Below, piece after piece: positions 26,281 to 35,727 of a stretch of 64,000 bases of DNA. Numbering within the stretch: the stretch's first letter is position 1; each line of letters opens with the position of its first letter. The notes under the pieces were generated by a model. It was not told the origin of the DNA. It did no database searches and saw only the letters and a list, made by a program, of their open reading frames with translations. The stretch is from Sphingobium sp. AP49 (GTDB lineage Bacteria > Pseudomonadota > Alphaproteobacteria > Sphingomonadales > Sphingomonadaceae): contig NZ_CP124576.1 of the NCBI RefSeq assembly GCF_000281715.2, forward strand, positions 379,501 to 443,500, read 5' to 3'. The translations under genes and the position numbers were made by a program.

Positions 26281-27446
26281 ATGAAGATAGAGAAGATCGG
26301 ACTACCGCTGGCGCGAGGTATTGCGCTGGCCGCCCAGGGTTTTGCCGCCCCTCGCCCCGCAACGCCCGGCATCAGCCATCTGCGCCGTACGGTCGAGCGC
26401 GTGCAACTGCATCAGATCGACAGCGTCAATGTCCTGGCGCGGGCACATTATCTCCGGCATTTTCGCGATTGGGGGCCTATGACCGCAGCGATCTTGATCG
26501 ACTTGCCTGGGGGCCAAGGCGCCAGCGCCGGCTATTTGAATATTGGGCGCACGAAGCCTCGCTGCTGCCGATCGACCTGCAACCGTTGCTGCGCTGGCGG
26601 ATGGAGAGTGCGGATCGCGGCGAAACCGGATGGACCGGCATGCGCCCCTTCGCTACCGAACGCCGCGCCCAAGCCATGGCGCTCCTGGCGCGTATCCGTT
26701 CGGAAGGCCCGATGGCGACATCGGACTTCGAAAGTCACAAGGGGCAGTCGGGCTGGTGGGAATGGAGCGATACCAAGCGCGCATTGGAATGGCTCTTCTG
26801 GGCCGGGCACATCACGACGGCAACACGGCGCGGCAGTTTCGAGCGGGTATATGATGTGCCCGACCATGTCCTGCCACCTGACATATTGGCCATCCCGACC
26901 CCCGCGGCGCCGGACGCGCATCGGGCCTTGATCGAGCGGGCTGCGCGATCCCATGGCATCGCGACTGAAAGGCAGCTTCGCGACTATTTTCGACAGCCCC
27001 CTGCACAGGCGCGCGCCGCGATAGAGGAACTGGCGCAGGAAGGCATATTGATCCCGGTCGCAGTGGAAGGATGGCGACATGCCTGGCTCCACCGCGAGGC
27101 GAGGCAGCCCCGTCGCATCGATGCGCGGGCGCTGCTGGCGCCGTTCGACCCGCTCATCTGGGAACGCGACCGGACTGAGCATTTGTTCGGCTTGCGCTAT
27201 CGCATCGAGATATATGTGCCTGCCGAAAAACGGACATATGGCTATTATGTATTGCCGTTCCTCCTGGGCGACCGCCTGGTTGCCCGCGTCGATCTGAAGG
27301 CGGATCGAGCGGCCTCGGTACTGCTCGCGCGTTCGGTGCATCTGGAGCCCGATGCCCCTCCGGATGCCCATGACGCCCTGCTCGAAGAGCTCAGCATCAT
27401 GGCGACCTGGCTGGGTCTTGCCTCGGTCCGCGTGGGTCAGCCCTAG
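26281..27446 (+). pseudogene. YcaQ-like DNA glycosylase (HTH_42), broken by a one-base frameshift
   Basis: The N-terminal part from ATG 26281 reads LARGIALAAQGF, then LHQIDSVNVLARAHYLRHF and loses homology at about 26463. A second frame takes over with GAYDRSDLDRLAWGPRRQRRLFEYWAHEASLLP and continues to 27446. Adding one T to the TTTT run near 26463 joins both into a normal protein of about 388 residues. The family repairs crosslinks and alkylated bases; its Q-I-D catalytic motif is present (HQIDSV). The rest looks well conserved, so this is either a very recent mutation or an assembly indel. Confidence 0.85.
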
Positions 27447-27523
27447 CGCATTGTCAGCCCGCTGCCGCCACGCCTGGGGCACAGGCTCGCCCACGGTCTG
27501 CGCGCGTCCGCCGCGGCAGCCCA

Positions 27524-28969
27524 TCAGGGTCCGACATCATCGCCGCCGGCCCGAAGGCGGGAGCCCTGCCGCTGGCCAAAGCCAAGCGCCTCTGCCACAC
27601 GATCATTCCAGCCATAAGGGTCTGCCCGGATCACGGGCGCCCCTTCATCGTCGAACAATATCGTCGAATAGAACAGGCGAACCGGGATTTCCCGCGGCAG
27701 TTCGACAAAGCCTTCCTTGCCCGTCGCGCGCGCCTTGTTCCATTGATCGAGCATGCCTTCGTCCCGGGCGATCTTCTCGGCAAAACCCACCGCATCCTCC
27801 ACCCGGACACAGCCATGGCTGCGCTGGCGCTGAACCTCGGCGAACAACTGCTTGGCCGGCGTATCATGAAGATAGATTTCATGGTCGTTCTTCATGTCGA
27901 ACTTGACCAGCCCCAGCGAGTTTCTGGGGCCGGGCTGCTGCACGATCCAGCCATCCTTCCAGACCATGTTGTTGCGCTTCATGTAGCCAGCGCCCTTGCC
28001 CGCGATCTCCTTGTTCTGGATCGATCGAGGAACCGTCCAGGTCGGATTGGCGACCAGCCGATAGATGGGCGACCCCAGTTGGGGCGTTTCGGTGTCCGGT
28101 TCGCCCACCACCACCTTGCGCGTGTCGGCAATCTTCCCGTCCCGCCAATAAGTGAGGCGCGCGGCGGCGAGGTTGACGTCGATCCGCGTTCCGGGCGGCG
28201 CCCGGTCAAGCCACCGCATCCGCTCCATGGCAACGGCGATTTCCCGCGCCCGATCGGCATCCGACAGGTTGAGGATTTCGAGGGCCTTTTCGCCGATCAC
28301 GCCGTCGGGCTTGATCCCATAATCGACCTGCATATGCTTGACGGCGCGCACCAGCGGCTCGGCGTAGCGATCGCCGGCATTGTCAGCCCGATCCAGATAG
28401 CCGGACGCCACCAGCTGCCGTTCGATCGCGGGCATGCGGCTGTCGGATGTTCCAGGATCGATCGGCTTTCCTGCGTCCGGGATGGGTTTTGCGGTATCGC
28501 TTCGCTGCTTCCCAAGCGCCAGATAGGCCCGGGAAAGATTGCGATAGTCTTCCTCCTGCGGCGCAAGGCCATCGAGCCAGCCGCGCAGCTTGCCCGATGC
28601 CAGCGCGTCTTTCAGCCCGCGTTCGAGATCCGGCTTGCGCGCCCCCAGTGTGTAGACCTCATAGAGCTTTTTGGGGTCGCTCGCGCCGCCAGCCAGCGCC
28701 CTGGCATAGCGCAGGGCGCTACGGGTAAGCGCGTCTTGACCGGCGCCTGTTCCTGGCTCGCCTTCAACGGCGAAGGAGAGATGGTCGAGGCCATGCGCGG
28801 CGCGACTCTCAATGGCCTGCTTGAGATCACGGACTGCGTCCTCGTTCCACTGCGCTTGCCGCTGCGCCGACGCCGTGTCGGCCCGGTTTCCGCTGCCCGA
28901 CTGAATGCCGCAGGCCGCCAGGGTCAGGGCAATGGCGACCACCGGAAGGGCGACAAGGGACTTGGGCAC
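27524..28969 (-). CDS. L,D-transpeptidase lipoprotein, LdtD (YcbB)-like
   Basis: About 481 residues from GTG 28969, which has AAGGAG 8 bp upstream and opens a lipoprotein signal (VALPVVAIALTLAAC with lipobox Cys). A helical region and a peptidoglycan-binding domain (about 195-240, ADNAGDRYAEPLVRAVKHMQ) are followed by a YkuD catalytic domain with the active-site motif HGCVRVEDAVGFAEK. It would form 3-3 crosslinks in peptidoglycan or attach outer-membrane proteins. A second L,D-transpeptidase gene lies 108 bp upstream and a YcbK-like gene beyond it on the other strand, recalling the E. coli ycbB-ycbK neighbourhood. Confidence 0.9.
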   Translation of the reverse strand: MPKSLVALPVVAIALTLAACGIQSGSGNRADTASAQRQAQWNEDAVRDLKQAIESRAAHGLDHLSFAVEGEPGTGAGQDALTRSALRYARALAGGASDPKKLYEVYTLGARKPDLERGLKDALASGKLRGWLDGLAPQEEDYRNLSRAYLALGKQRSDTAKPIPDAGKPIDPGTSDSRMPAIERQLVASGYLDRADNAGDRYAEPLVRAVKHMQVDYGIKPDGVIGEKALEILNLSDADRAREIAVAMERMRWLDRAPPGTRIDVNLAAARLTYWRDGKIADTRKVVVGEPDTETPQLGSPIYRLVANPTWTVPRSIQNKEIAGKGAGYMKRNNMVWKDGWIVQQPGPRNSLGLVKFDMKNDHEIYLHDTPAKQLFAEVQRQRSHGCVRVEDAVGFAEKIARDEGMLDQWNKARATGKEGFVELPREIPVRLFYSTILFDDEGAPVIRADPYGWNDRVAEALGFGQRQGSRLRAGGDDVGP

Positions 28970-29077
28970 GCATTTCTCCTTACAAGTTCTTTCCTGCAAC
29001 GCGCGGCCCCGGTCGAGGCTCCGGCGCATCGGCGCGGCCTTGCCATTGATCGGACGCCACAGGCACGACGACGCCCC

Positions 29078-30115
29078 TCAAGCGACAAATCCGGCGGGTG
29101 TGTCGGCCTGCAGCATCTGGGCGAGACGGGCTGCGTCCCAATTGCTCAGGCGAATGCAGCCATGACTTTGCGAACGGCCGATCAGGCTGGGTTCGGGGGT
29201 TCCGTGGATGCCATAATGGGGCTTGTCGAGATCGATCCAGACGACCCCCACGGGATTGTTGGGCCCTGCGCTCAGCTGCGCCTTCTGGTCGCTGCTGTCC
29301 GCGTCCCAGAAGAGATCGGGGTTATAATGATAGGTGGGCATGAAGGCGGTTGTCCGGACCTTCCATTGCCCCAGCGGCAGTGGATCATGATCGCTGCCCG
29401 TCGTCGCGGCGAATTGCGCAATGAGCCGGCCTTGTGCGTCATGGACCCTGAGCACGCTTTGCGATTTGCTGACGATGATCCTGGCTGCGCGGGGCGGGCT
29501 CGCACTTATATTGAGATCCGACAGCATGTCCCGCCACCGGGCCGGGAGGCCCGGATCATAGGCCCGATCAGAGGGGATAAGTCCCGGCAGCAGCAATTCC
29601 ATCCCCGCTCTGGGCGTCTTGAGGCCGGGATTGAGCAGCAGGAGGGTATCGCTGCTTGTATGGAAACGCTCGGACAGCTTCTCGAGCAGGTTGCGATAAC
29701 CAAGAAAGGGAAGCGAGGCCTGATCGACGATCCTTGAGGGAATGTCGGGCGTGAAAGACGCTTCCAGCGCTTGCGCTCTTAGAACCATGCGAATGAGCGT
29801 CGGCGCCCGCTCGCTCGCCAATGACTTGCGGCTCGCGGCATCCAGCACGCCGCTTTGTTCGAGGCCCCGCGCCTCCTGAAAGGCCTTAAGGGCGGCTACG
29901 AAGAAGCGGCCATGTTTTCCATCGATGATGCCCGGCGCAAAGCCCGCTCGGTCAAGCTGGACCTGGGCCTGGAATATGGCCGGGTCGATGCCTGCCGGAA
30001 GGCTGGCCGGAGCGCCTGTCTGATCCCTGGCAGGTGCGGCGGCCTGCACGGACGCCGCAAAAATGAGACCAACCGAGGCCAGAATCCGAGATTGCCATGG
30101 AACCGATCTTTTCAC
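29078..30115 (-). CDS. L,D-transpeptidase with N-terminal peptidoglycan-binding domain
   Basis: A 345-residue protein with GTG start at 30115. A Sec signal peptide (ILASVGLIFAASVQAAA) is followed by a PG_binding_1-like domain (FQAQVQLDRAGFAPGIIDGKHG) and a C-terminal YkuD catalytic domain (TTGSDHDPLPLGQWKV, HGTPEPSLIGRSQSHGCIRL) with catalytic Cys in SHGCIRLSN. It works on peptidoglycan stem peptides in the periplasm. It is the upstream neighbour of the LdtD-like lipoprotein gene on the same strand. Confidence 0.92.
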   Translation of the reverse strand: MKRSVPWQSRILASVGLIFAASVQAAAPARDQTGAPASLPAGIDPAIFQAQVQLDRAGFAPGIIDGKHGRFFVAALKAFQEARGLEQSGVLDAASRKSLASERAPTLIRMVLRAQALEASFTPDIPSRIVDQASLPFLGYRNLLEKLSERFHTSSDTLLLLNPGLKTPRAGMELLLPGLIPSDRAYDPGLPARWRDMLSDLNISASPPRAARIIVSKSQSVLRVHDAQGRLIAQFAATTGSDHDPLPLGQWKVRTTAFMPTYHYNPDLFWDADSSDQKAQLSAGPNNPVGVVWIDLDKPHYGIHGTPEPSLIGRSQSHGCIRLSNWDAARLAQMLQADTPAGFVA

Positions 30116-30206
30116 ATCGCCAGAAACACCTTATATGACAGGAACATAGGCAACGCTTGCGAGCGGCCTTTATCTCCCTGAAACATGTTCGGGACCAACG
30201 ACATTT

Positions 30207-30743
30207 ATGATATTCGATCGACGGTCGGTGCTGTTTGGCACCGCGGCCTGCGGCATGGCGCAGTTGTTTCCAGCCGCCGCCTGGGCAGCCATTCCGGAAA
30301 GACGGCTTGCCTTTCGCAACCTGCATGATTCCGAGCATATCGACATCTGCTATTTTTCCGGCGGGCGTTTCCGCCGGGACGGCATCGCCGAGCTCAATCA
30401 TTTCATGCGCGACTGGCGTACGGGCGACACGATCAGGATGGATACGAGCCTGCTCGATACGCTGGTCCACCTCCAGGCAGCGACCGGCGCAGACAAACGC
30501 GCCTATTTCACCCTGATTTCGGGCTATCGCTCGCCCAGGACCAATGGCAGGCTGCATCGCAGTTCATCGGGCGTTGCGTCCAAAAGCCAGCATATGCTTG
30601 GCAAGGCCGTGGACATAAGGCTCAAGAATGTGCGCCTCGCCAACCTTCACAAGGCGGCCCTCTCACTGCGCGCAGGCGGCGTAGGCTATTATCCCGAAAG
30701 CAATTTCGTCCATGTCGATACCGGACGGGTTCGTCATTGGTAG
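30207..30743 (+). CDS. YcbK-like DUF882 (peptidase M15_3) protein with Tat signal
   Basis: A 178-residue protein. It begins with FDRRSVLFGTAACG, a twin-arginine-like signal. The M15/DUF882 domain has the expected zinc-site pattern: SGYRSPRTN, SKSQHMLGKAVDIRL (His and Asp), and FVHVDTGRVRHW (His). Related proteins are murein endopeptidases or D,D-carboxypeptidases. It is divergent from two L,D-transpeptidase genes, so a joint cell-wall role is likely. Confidence 0.88.
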   Translation: MIFDRRSVLFGTAACGMAQLFPAAAWAAIPERRLAFRNLHDSEHIDICYFSGGRFRRDGIAELNHFMRDWRTGDTIRMDTSLLDTLVHLQAATGADKRAYFTLISGYRSPRTNGRLHRSSSGVASKSQHMLGKAVDIRLKNVRLANLHKAALSLRAGGVGYYPESNFVHVDTGRVRHW

Positions 30744-30819
30744 GAAGCGCGTTATGCCGACCTAACCACCACCGCGCTCGTCCCGAGTGGAGCGAACTCA
30801 CTGAACGATGTGTTAGACG

Positions 30820-31190
30820 GTGCCATTCGCTCCCGGGGAGAGATGGAGATGGCCAACGCGTATCCTCATCAAAGAAGACGACGCGATGCTCGTTATGAAT
30901 CTTCCAGTGTTTCGGGAGGAACTGGGCGACGAATGTTGCCCCGTAGCTACCACGCAAGCCGAGGCCGTCCGTGAGGCGCTTGATCACAATCCCGATCTCA
31001 CCGAATACGACGTCAATCAGTCGGAGAGAAGCGGGCCGGGCGCGGTGATCCGTTCTCGCCTTGGCGATATTCCGGTCATTTGCATGGCCGGCTCCCCCCT
31101 GAAGAGGCGAAGATCGCAGACCCTGGCTCACCTGGCATTGCCAAGTCTATCCGGTGGCTCAACCTGCTCGAAGTGACGCGAGAGCACGGC
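30820..31190 (+). pseudogene. Decayed single-domain response regulator
   Basis: From a GTG at 30820 the frame shows a receiver-like start (RILIKEDDAMLVMN), a middle with VREALDHNPDLTEYDVNQS (the usual phosphoacceptor Asp position), and VIRSRLGDIPVICMAGSP. It then needs a shift to the frame at 31080 to continue with PEEAKIADPGSPGIAKSIRWLNLLEV, where a receiver would have VAKPF. The conserved VEDD has become KEDD. It looks like a pseudogene. It is convergent with the EcfG-like gene, so it may have belonged to the same stress circuit. Confidence 0.65.
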
Positions 31191-31247
31191 GTACCATCTA
31201 ATCTGCGTACCGAATCGAAATGGCGGACTGTCGTTCAACGCCCCAAA

Positions 31248-31910
31248 TCAGGCCGCATTCGCGCGCTGGGAGATGTCGACCGGCTTCGCATCGAGCCCAT
31301 GCCGGGCACGGATCGACTCCAGATAATCGAATATGCTGACAACGACATTGTCCTGCGTGTTGATGTCTGCGCGATTATTTTCGAGACTGCCGCCATTGAG
31401 CAGTTCTTCAAGGGCGATCCGCGCTCTTGCGACGCGACTCTTGATCGTCCCGACAGCAACCCCAATAATCTCGGCCGTCTCCTCATAGGAGATGCCGCCA
31501 GCCCCAACCAGGATCAGTGCCTCTCGCTGCGGCACGGGCAATTGTATCAATGCGCGCATCATGTCGCGCAGCTCGACGCTCTTTTCCTGGCCGGCGGGCG
31601 CTGCAAGGACGCGATCGGCGACGAGCTCGTCCCATTCGCCGACGAACCGCTTGCGCCGCATCTCGCTCAGAAAATGGTTGCGCAGGATAACGAAGGCCCA
31701 GGCCCGGAAATTGGTGCCCGCGACATAACGCTCGCGCGCGCGCCAGACCTTGAGCATCGTCTCTTGGACGAGATCGTCCGCCGTATCCCGGTTGCCCGCC
31801 AGGCTGCGCGCAAAGGCGCGAAGCTGGGGAAGAACGGCGGCAAGCTGTGTCTTGAAATCCGTGTCCGAAAGACGCGACACTTCAGTTGAGGCCGATATCT
31901 CATTCTGCAT
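31248..31910 (-). CDS. EcfG-type ECF sigma factor (general stress response)
   Basis: About 220 residues from ATG 31910, with GGAGGGA 6 bp upstream. Region 2 (LVQETMLKVWRARERYVAGTNFRAWAFVILRNHFL in pieces) and region 4 (ISYEETAEIIGVAVGTIKSRVARAR) are typical of EcfG-like sigma factors of Alphaproteobacteria. A candidate EcfG-type promoter (GGAAC, 17 bp, GTTC) lies 28-53 bp upstream, which suggests autoregulation. No phyR or nepR gene is in the window, so it may be a second EcfG paralogue. The C-terminal tail after region 4 (about 45 residues) is longer than usual. Confidence 0.85.
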   Translation of the reverse strand: MQNEISASTEVSRLSDTDFKTQLAAVLPQLRAFARSLAGNRDTADDLVQETMLKVWRARERYVAGTNFRAWAFVILRNHFLSEMRRKRFVGEWDELVADRVLAAPAGQEKSVELRDMMRALIQLPVPQREALILVGAGGISYEETAEIIGVAVGTIKSRVARARIALEELLNGGSLENNRADINTQDNVVVSIFDYLESIRARHGLDAKPVDISQRANAA

Positions 31911-31937
31911 GCTGCGTCCCTCCATCATTGGTAAAGA

Positions 31938-31963
31938 GAACATTCCGCCAGCGTATCTGTTCC
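31938..31963 (-). promoter_or_regulatory. Candidate EcfG-type promoter of the sigma gene
   Basis: On the minus strand GGAAC (31963-31959) is followed after 17 bp by GTTC (31941-31938), close to the alphaproteobacterial EcfG consensus GGAAC-N16/17-CGTT. The -10 lies 27 bp upstream of the ATG, leaving room for the ribosome site. This supports autoregulation of the sigma factor. Confidence 0.55.
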
Positions 31964-32133
31964 CGAAGCTCCCCGGGGCATGACCAAAAGCATCAGCAAA
32001 AGGCAGAAAGTCGAGGTTGAGCACCTGGTGCCACTTCTTATTGGAAGGAGGAACGATCTAGCGTCTGCCGGATTAGGTTTGTGGACGGCCTGTCTCCGAC
32101 GCCCGTCTTAAACAAGCGAGGCAGGACCCCGGC

Positions 32134-32892
32134 ATGAAGAAGCTTGCGGACGACTTTTGGAATTTCCGCGGCAGATTTAAAATCGCCGGACTTATCGATG
32201 TCGGAACGCAGATGTCCCTCGTCCGTCGGCGAACAGGACGCTTCCTGCTGATCGACAGCTATGGCGTATCCGGTGCTGACCGCGATGCGCTCCTGAAGCT
32301 GACCGACAATGGTGCAGCGATCGACGCAATTATCAATGTTCACCCGTTCCACACGCTGCATTGTCGAGCCGCCCACGAACTGGCTCCCGGTGCGCGGCTG
32401 TTCGGCACGCAGCGGCACCGCGATCAGGCGCCCGAGCTACCGTGGGAAAAGGACCGTATCGAGGACGGCGCAACGCAGACCCAGTTCGACGAACTTGCGT
32501 TTTCGGTTCCGGATGGTCTCGATCTGGTGACCAGCGATGACAGCGTTCACGCGGCATCGGTGCTGGTCCGTCACCGGCCGAGCGGCATCGTCCATGTCGA
32601 CGACACGTTGATGGTGCTCGCGGCGCCGGGGCTATTACGGCATGTCCTGCCGCAGTCACGGCTGCGCTTCCATCCCAAGCTGGCCAAGGCGCTACAGCCT
32701 CGTGCAGGCGCTGCCGACGATTTTACCAGCTGGGCACGCGGGCTTGCCGAAAGCTGGTCAGGAACACGGATCGTCTGCGCGGCGCACTCAGCCGTGCGCC
32801 TGCTCACGCCGAATGGCTGGCATGACGAAATGACACGGGCTCTATCCGACCTCCAAAAGACGCTCGACCAGCATCGCTCGCGCCACGGCTGA
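32134..32892 (+). CDS. Metallo-beta-lactamase-like hypothetical protein
   Basis: A 252-residue protein without signal peptide. The order of strands (MSLVRRRTGRFLLIDSYGV, AAIDAIINVHPFHTLHCRAAHEL, SGIVHVDDTLMVL, TRIVCAAHSAVRLL) looks like an MBL fold with a reduced metal motif: HxxH (HPFHTLH) replaces HxHxDH. A conserved Asp-Asp and a C-terminal His could still bind metal. It precedes an aldehyde dehydrogenase gene by 40 bp on the same strand. Function unknown; the assignment is by pattern only. Confidence 0.6.
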   Translation: MKKLADDFWNFRGRFKIAGLIDVGTQMSLVRRRTGRFLLIDSYGVSGADRDALLKLTDNGAAIDAIINVHPFHTLHCRAAHELAPGARLFGTQRHRDQAPELPWEKDRIEDGATQTQFDELAFSVPDGLDLVTSDDSVHAASVLVRHRPSGIVHVDDTLMVLAAPGLLRHVLPQSRLRFHPKLAKALQPRAGAADDFTSWARGLAESWSGTRIVCAAHSAVRLLTPNGWHDEMTRALSDLQKTLDQHRSRHG

Positions 32893-32932
32893 GGCCGTTT
32901 CCCTTTCCCCTTGCAAGCAGGAACCCACAATC

Positions 32933-34309
32933 ATGAGCAACGCTGAGGCCCGCACGATCAACCCTCTCACTGAGGAAGTGATCGCCACCTACCCCTATAT
33001 GTCGGACGACGAGGCCATGGCGACGGTCCAGGCAAGCCATGAGGCATTCCTGCAATGGCGCCTGCGCAGTCTCGAAGAGCGCGCCGCCGTCATGACCGCG
33101 ATTGCGCAAGCGCTGCGCGATGCGAAGGAAGAATTCGCGCAGCTCATGACGCGCGAGGTCGGCAAGCTGATCGGCGACAGTCGCAGCGAAGTCGATCTGG
33201 TCGCTGCGATCTGTGATTATACCGCTAAGCACGGCCCGACAGTGCTCGCCGACGAGGAACGCGCTGCCGAGGGGGCGACTGCCTATATCACCCATGCGCC
33301 GATCGGGGTTATCTATGGCATCCAGCCATGGAACTTCCCCGCCTATCAGGCGGTGCGCTATTCGATCGCAAGCCTGATGGCCGGTAACGGTGTGCTGCTC
33401 AAACATGCCGAGAGTTGCACCGGCAGCGGCCTGTTCCTGCGCGATCTGTACGAGCGCGCCGGGTTGCCCAAGGGCCTGTTCGGCGTACTCGTCATTTCGC
33501 ACGAACAGTCGGACAAGATCATAGAGAATGATCTCGTGCGCGGTGTCACATTGACGGGCAGTGATCGCGCGGGCCGTGCAGTGGCTGCGAAGGCGGGTGA
33601 ACTGGTCAAGAAGACCGTACTCGAACTCGGCTCTAACGACGCCTATCTGGTGCTCGACGATGCCGATCTCGACCTGGCGATCAGGACCTGTGTGGCTGGG
33701 CGAATCTACAACAATGGCCAGACCTGCGTGAACGCCAAGCGCTTCATCGTCACCGAGAAGAATCACGACGCCTTTGTCGAGGGCTATGTCGAAAAGTTTC
33801 GCGCTATCGAGATGGGCGATCCCACCGATGATGCCACCAAGCTTGGCCCGCTGGTCAGCAAGGCGCAGCGCGATCAGCTTCACAGCCAAGTGGAGGAAAG
33901 CATCGCCAAGGGCGCGCGCGTCCTGGCCGGTGGTGAGGTGCCTGATCGCACGGGGTGGTTCTATCCCGCGACCGTGCTCGTGGATGTGGCCCCCGGGCAG
34001 CCTGCCTATGACGACGAGCTGTTCGGTCCGGCCGCATCGATCATCCGCGCGAACGATGACGAGGATGCCATGCGCATCGCCAATGACAGCCGCTACGGTC
34101 TTGGCGGCGGCATCTTCAGCCGCAATGTCGAGCGCGCGCGCGCGCTGGCGGCGAAGCATTTCGATACCGGCATGATCTTCATCAACACCTTCGACGTGGC
34201 GTCGCCCGACCTGCCGTTCGGCGGCGTCAAGACGTCGGGCTATGGCCGCGAACATGGCCCGGAAGGCCTGAAGGAATTCGTCAACGTCAAGTCGATCAAG
34301 ATCGGCTGA
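32933..34309 (+). CDS. NAD(P)-dependent aldehyde dehydrogenase, succinate-semialdehyde type
   Basis: A 458-residue ALDH-superfamily enzyme. Seen are the substrate/NAD region (GIQPWNFPAYQAVRYS), the glycine motif (LTGSDRAGRAVAAKAG), the catalytic Glu (LELGSNDAYLV) and the catalytic Cys (NNGQTCVNAKRF). The closest remembered pattern is the short succinate-semialdehyde dehydrogenase group (GabD2/Sad-like). It is followed after 5 bp by a flavin disulfide reductase-like gene and probably shares an operon with it. Exact substrate cannot be told. Confidence 0.88.
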   Translation: MSNAEARTINPLTEEVIATYPYMSDDEAMATVQASHEAFLQWRLRSLEERAAVMTAIAQALRDAKEEFAQLMTREVGKLIGDSRSEVDLVAAICDYTAKHGPTVLADEERAAEGATAYITHAPIGVIYGIQPWNFPAYQAVRYSIASLMAGNGVLLKHAESCTGSGLFLRDLYERAGLPKGLFGVLVISHEQSDKIIENDLVRGVTLTGSDRAGRAVAAKAGELVKKTVLELGSNDAYLVLDDADLDLAIRTCVAGRIYNNGQTCVNAKRFIVTEKNHDAFVEGYVEKFRAIEMGDPTDDATKLGPLVSKAQRDQLHSQVEESIAKGARVLAGGEVPDRTGWFYPATVLVDVAPGQPAYDDELFGPAASIIRANDDEDAMRIANDSRYGLGGGIFSRNVERARALAAKHFDTGMIFINTFDVASPDLPFGGVKTSGYGREHGPEGLKEFVNVKSIKIG

Positions 34310-34314
34310 TCGAG

Positions 34315-35727
34315 ATGGCGGAGCCTCTTCAATGCGACGTCGCGGTGATCGGGGCCGGCACCGCCGGTCTCGCCGCCGAAAGGGCCGCGCGCAAGAACGG
34401 CGCCTCGACGCTGTTGATCGATCCCGATTTCAACGGGACAACCTGCGCCACGGTTGGCTGCATGCCGTCCAAGCTGCTCATCGCCGCCGGGCGCGAAGCG
34501 GTGCAGATCGGCCGGGCCGGGTTGTTCGGAATCGAAGTGGATGGGGTGCGGATTGACGGCCCGGCTGTCCTGCGAAGGGTGCGCGCGGAACGCGACAGAT
34601 TTGCGGCTGGCACCCGCAAATCGATTGCCCGCCTGCCTGAACATGTCACCATTCGCGCTCGCGCCCGGTTCTCGGGGCCGGGGCGGCTGCTTCTCGACGA
34701 CGGTCGCAGCGTGGAGGCGAGAGCGATCGTCATCGCCACCGGATCGGCACCGATTCTGCCAGAGCCTTTCGCCGCGCTTGGCGATGCGGCGCTCACGAGT
34801 GACAGCATATTCGAGCTGGCGGACCTGCCTCGACGGCTTGCTGTCGTCGGTTCGGGCGCGATCGGGCTCGAACTGGCGCAGGCATTCGCCCATCTGGGCG
34901 TGAAGGTTGTGCTTTTCGACAAGGGCGAGCGCATGGCGAAGCTGCGCTGTCCCAAGGTCCATGCCCATTTGCGCGAGGCTCTCGAGGATGATCTCGATCT
35001 TCATCTCGGCGTGGAGGTCACTCCGGCATTGGAAGGGGAAGGCGTGCGGCTGCACTGGAGCGGTGCGAGCAAGGGCGACGCCTTGTTCGACAAACTGCTC
35101 GTTGCGGTAGGGCGCAAGCCGCAGCTTGATGCGCTCGACCTCGATAGGGTGGGCCTGGAACTGGGTGATCATGGCGTTCCCATCCACGATCGAAAGACGA
35201 TGCGCTGCGGCGACAGCGCGGTCTTCCTCGCCGGTGATGTGGCGGCGGACCTGGCGCTCCTCCACGAAGCCTCGCACGATGGCGCGATAGCCGGACGCAA
35301 TGCGGCCGCCTTTCCCGCACCCATTCCGGTCGAACGCAGCACTGCCTTAAGCATCACCTTTACCGAGCCGGTGCTGGCCACGATCGGTGAGGCGGAGGAG
35401 GATGGTGCAATTACCGGCACCACCGATTTTGCTGATCAAGGTCGGGCGCGGGTCGATGGAGTCAATCGCGGCGCGCTCACCCTCTATGCTGCGGCTCCGC
35501 ACGGCCGGCTGATTGGCGCTGACCTGATCGCGCCCGCCGGCGAGCATCTGGCGCACATGCTGGCTTGGGCGATCCAGAGCAGGATGACGGCAACGCAGTT
35601 GCTGAAAATGCCCTTTTATCATCCTACGATCGAGGAAGGGCTCAAACAGGCGCTGCGAACGATATGTGCTGCAACGCCCATCGACTTGCCACCGGATCAG
35701 GACAGCGGCACACCGTCCGGCGCCTGA
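34315..35727 (+). CDS. Dihydrolipoyl dehydrogenase-like flavin disulfide reductase
   Basis: A 470-residue class I pyridine nucleotide-disulfide oxidoreductase. It shows the FAD motif (VAVIGAGTAGLAAERAA), the redox CxxxxC motif (CATVGCMPSKLLIAAG), the NAD motif (RLAVVGSGAIGLELAQAF) and the C-terminal His-Glu pair (HPTIEEG). It lies directly behind an aldehyde dehydrogenase gene rather than a 2-oxoacid dehydrogenase operon. It may therefore reduce another disulfide or act in detoxification. Family is certain, substrate not. Confidence 0.88.
   Translation: MAEPLQCDVAVIGAGTAGLAAERAARKNGASTLLIDPDFNGTTCATVGCMPSKLLIAAGREAVQIGRAGLFGIEVDGVRIDGPAVLRRVRAERDRFAAGTRKSIARLPEHVTIRARARFSGPGRLLLDDGRSVEARAIVIATGSAPILPEPFAALGDAALTSDSIFELADLPRRLAVVGSGAIGLELAQAFAHLGVKVVLFDKGERMAKLRCPKVHAHLREALEDDLDLHLGVEVTPALEGEGVRLHWSGASKGDALFDKLLVAVGRKPQLDALDLDRVGLELGDHGVPIHDRKTMRCGDSAVFLAGDVAADLALLHEASHDGAIAGRNAAAFPAPIPVERSTALSITFTEPVLATIGEAEEDGAITGTTDFADQGRARVDGVNRGALTLYAAAPHGRLIGADLIAPAGEHLAHMLAWAIQSRMTATQLLKMPFYHPTIEEGLKQALRTICAATPIDLPPDQDSGTPSGA

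Noticed and set aside
31080..31889. Plus-strand frame of 269 codons opposite the EcfG-like gene
   Set aside because: After a short stretch belonging to the decayed response regulator it is the antisense of the sigma factor gene.
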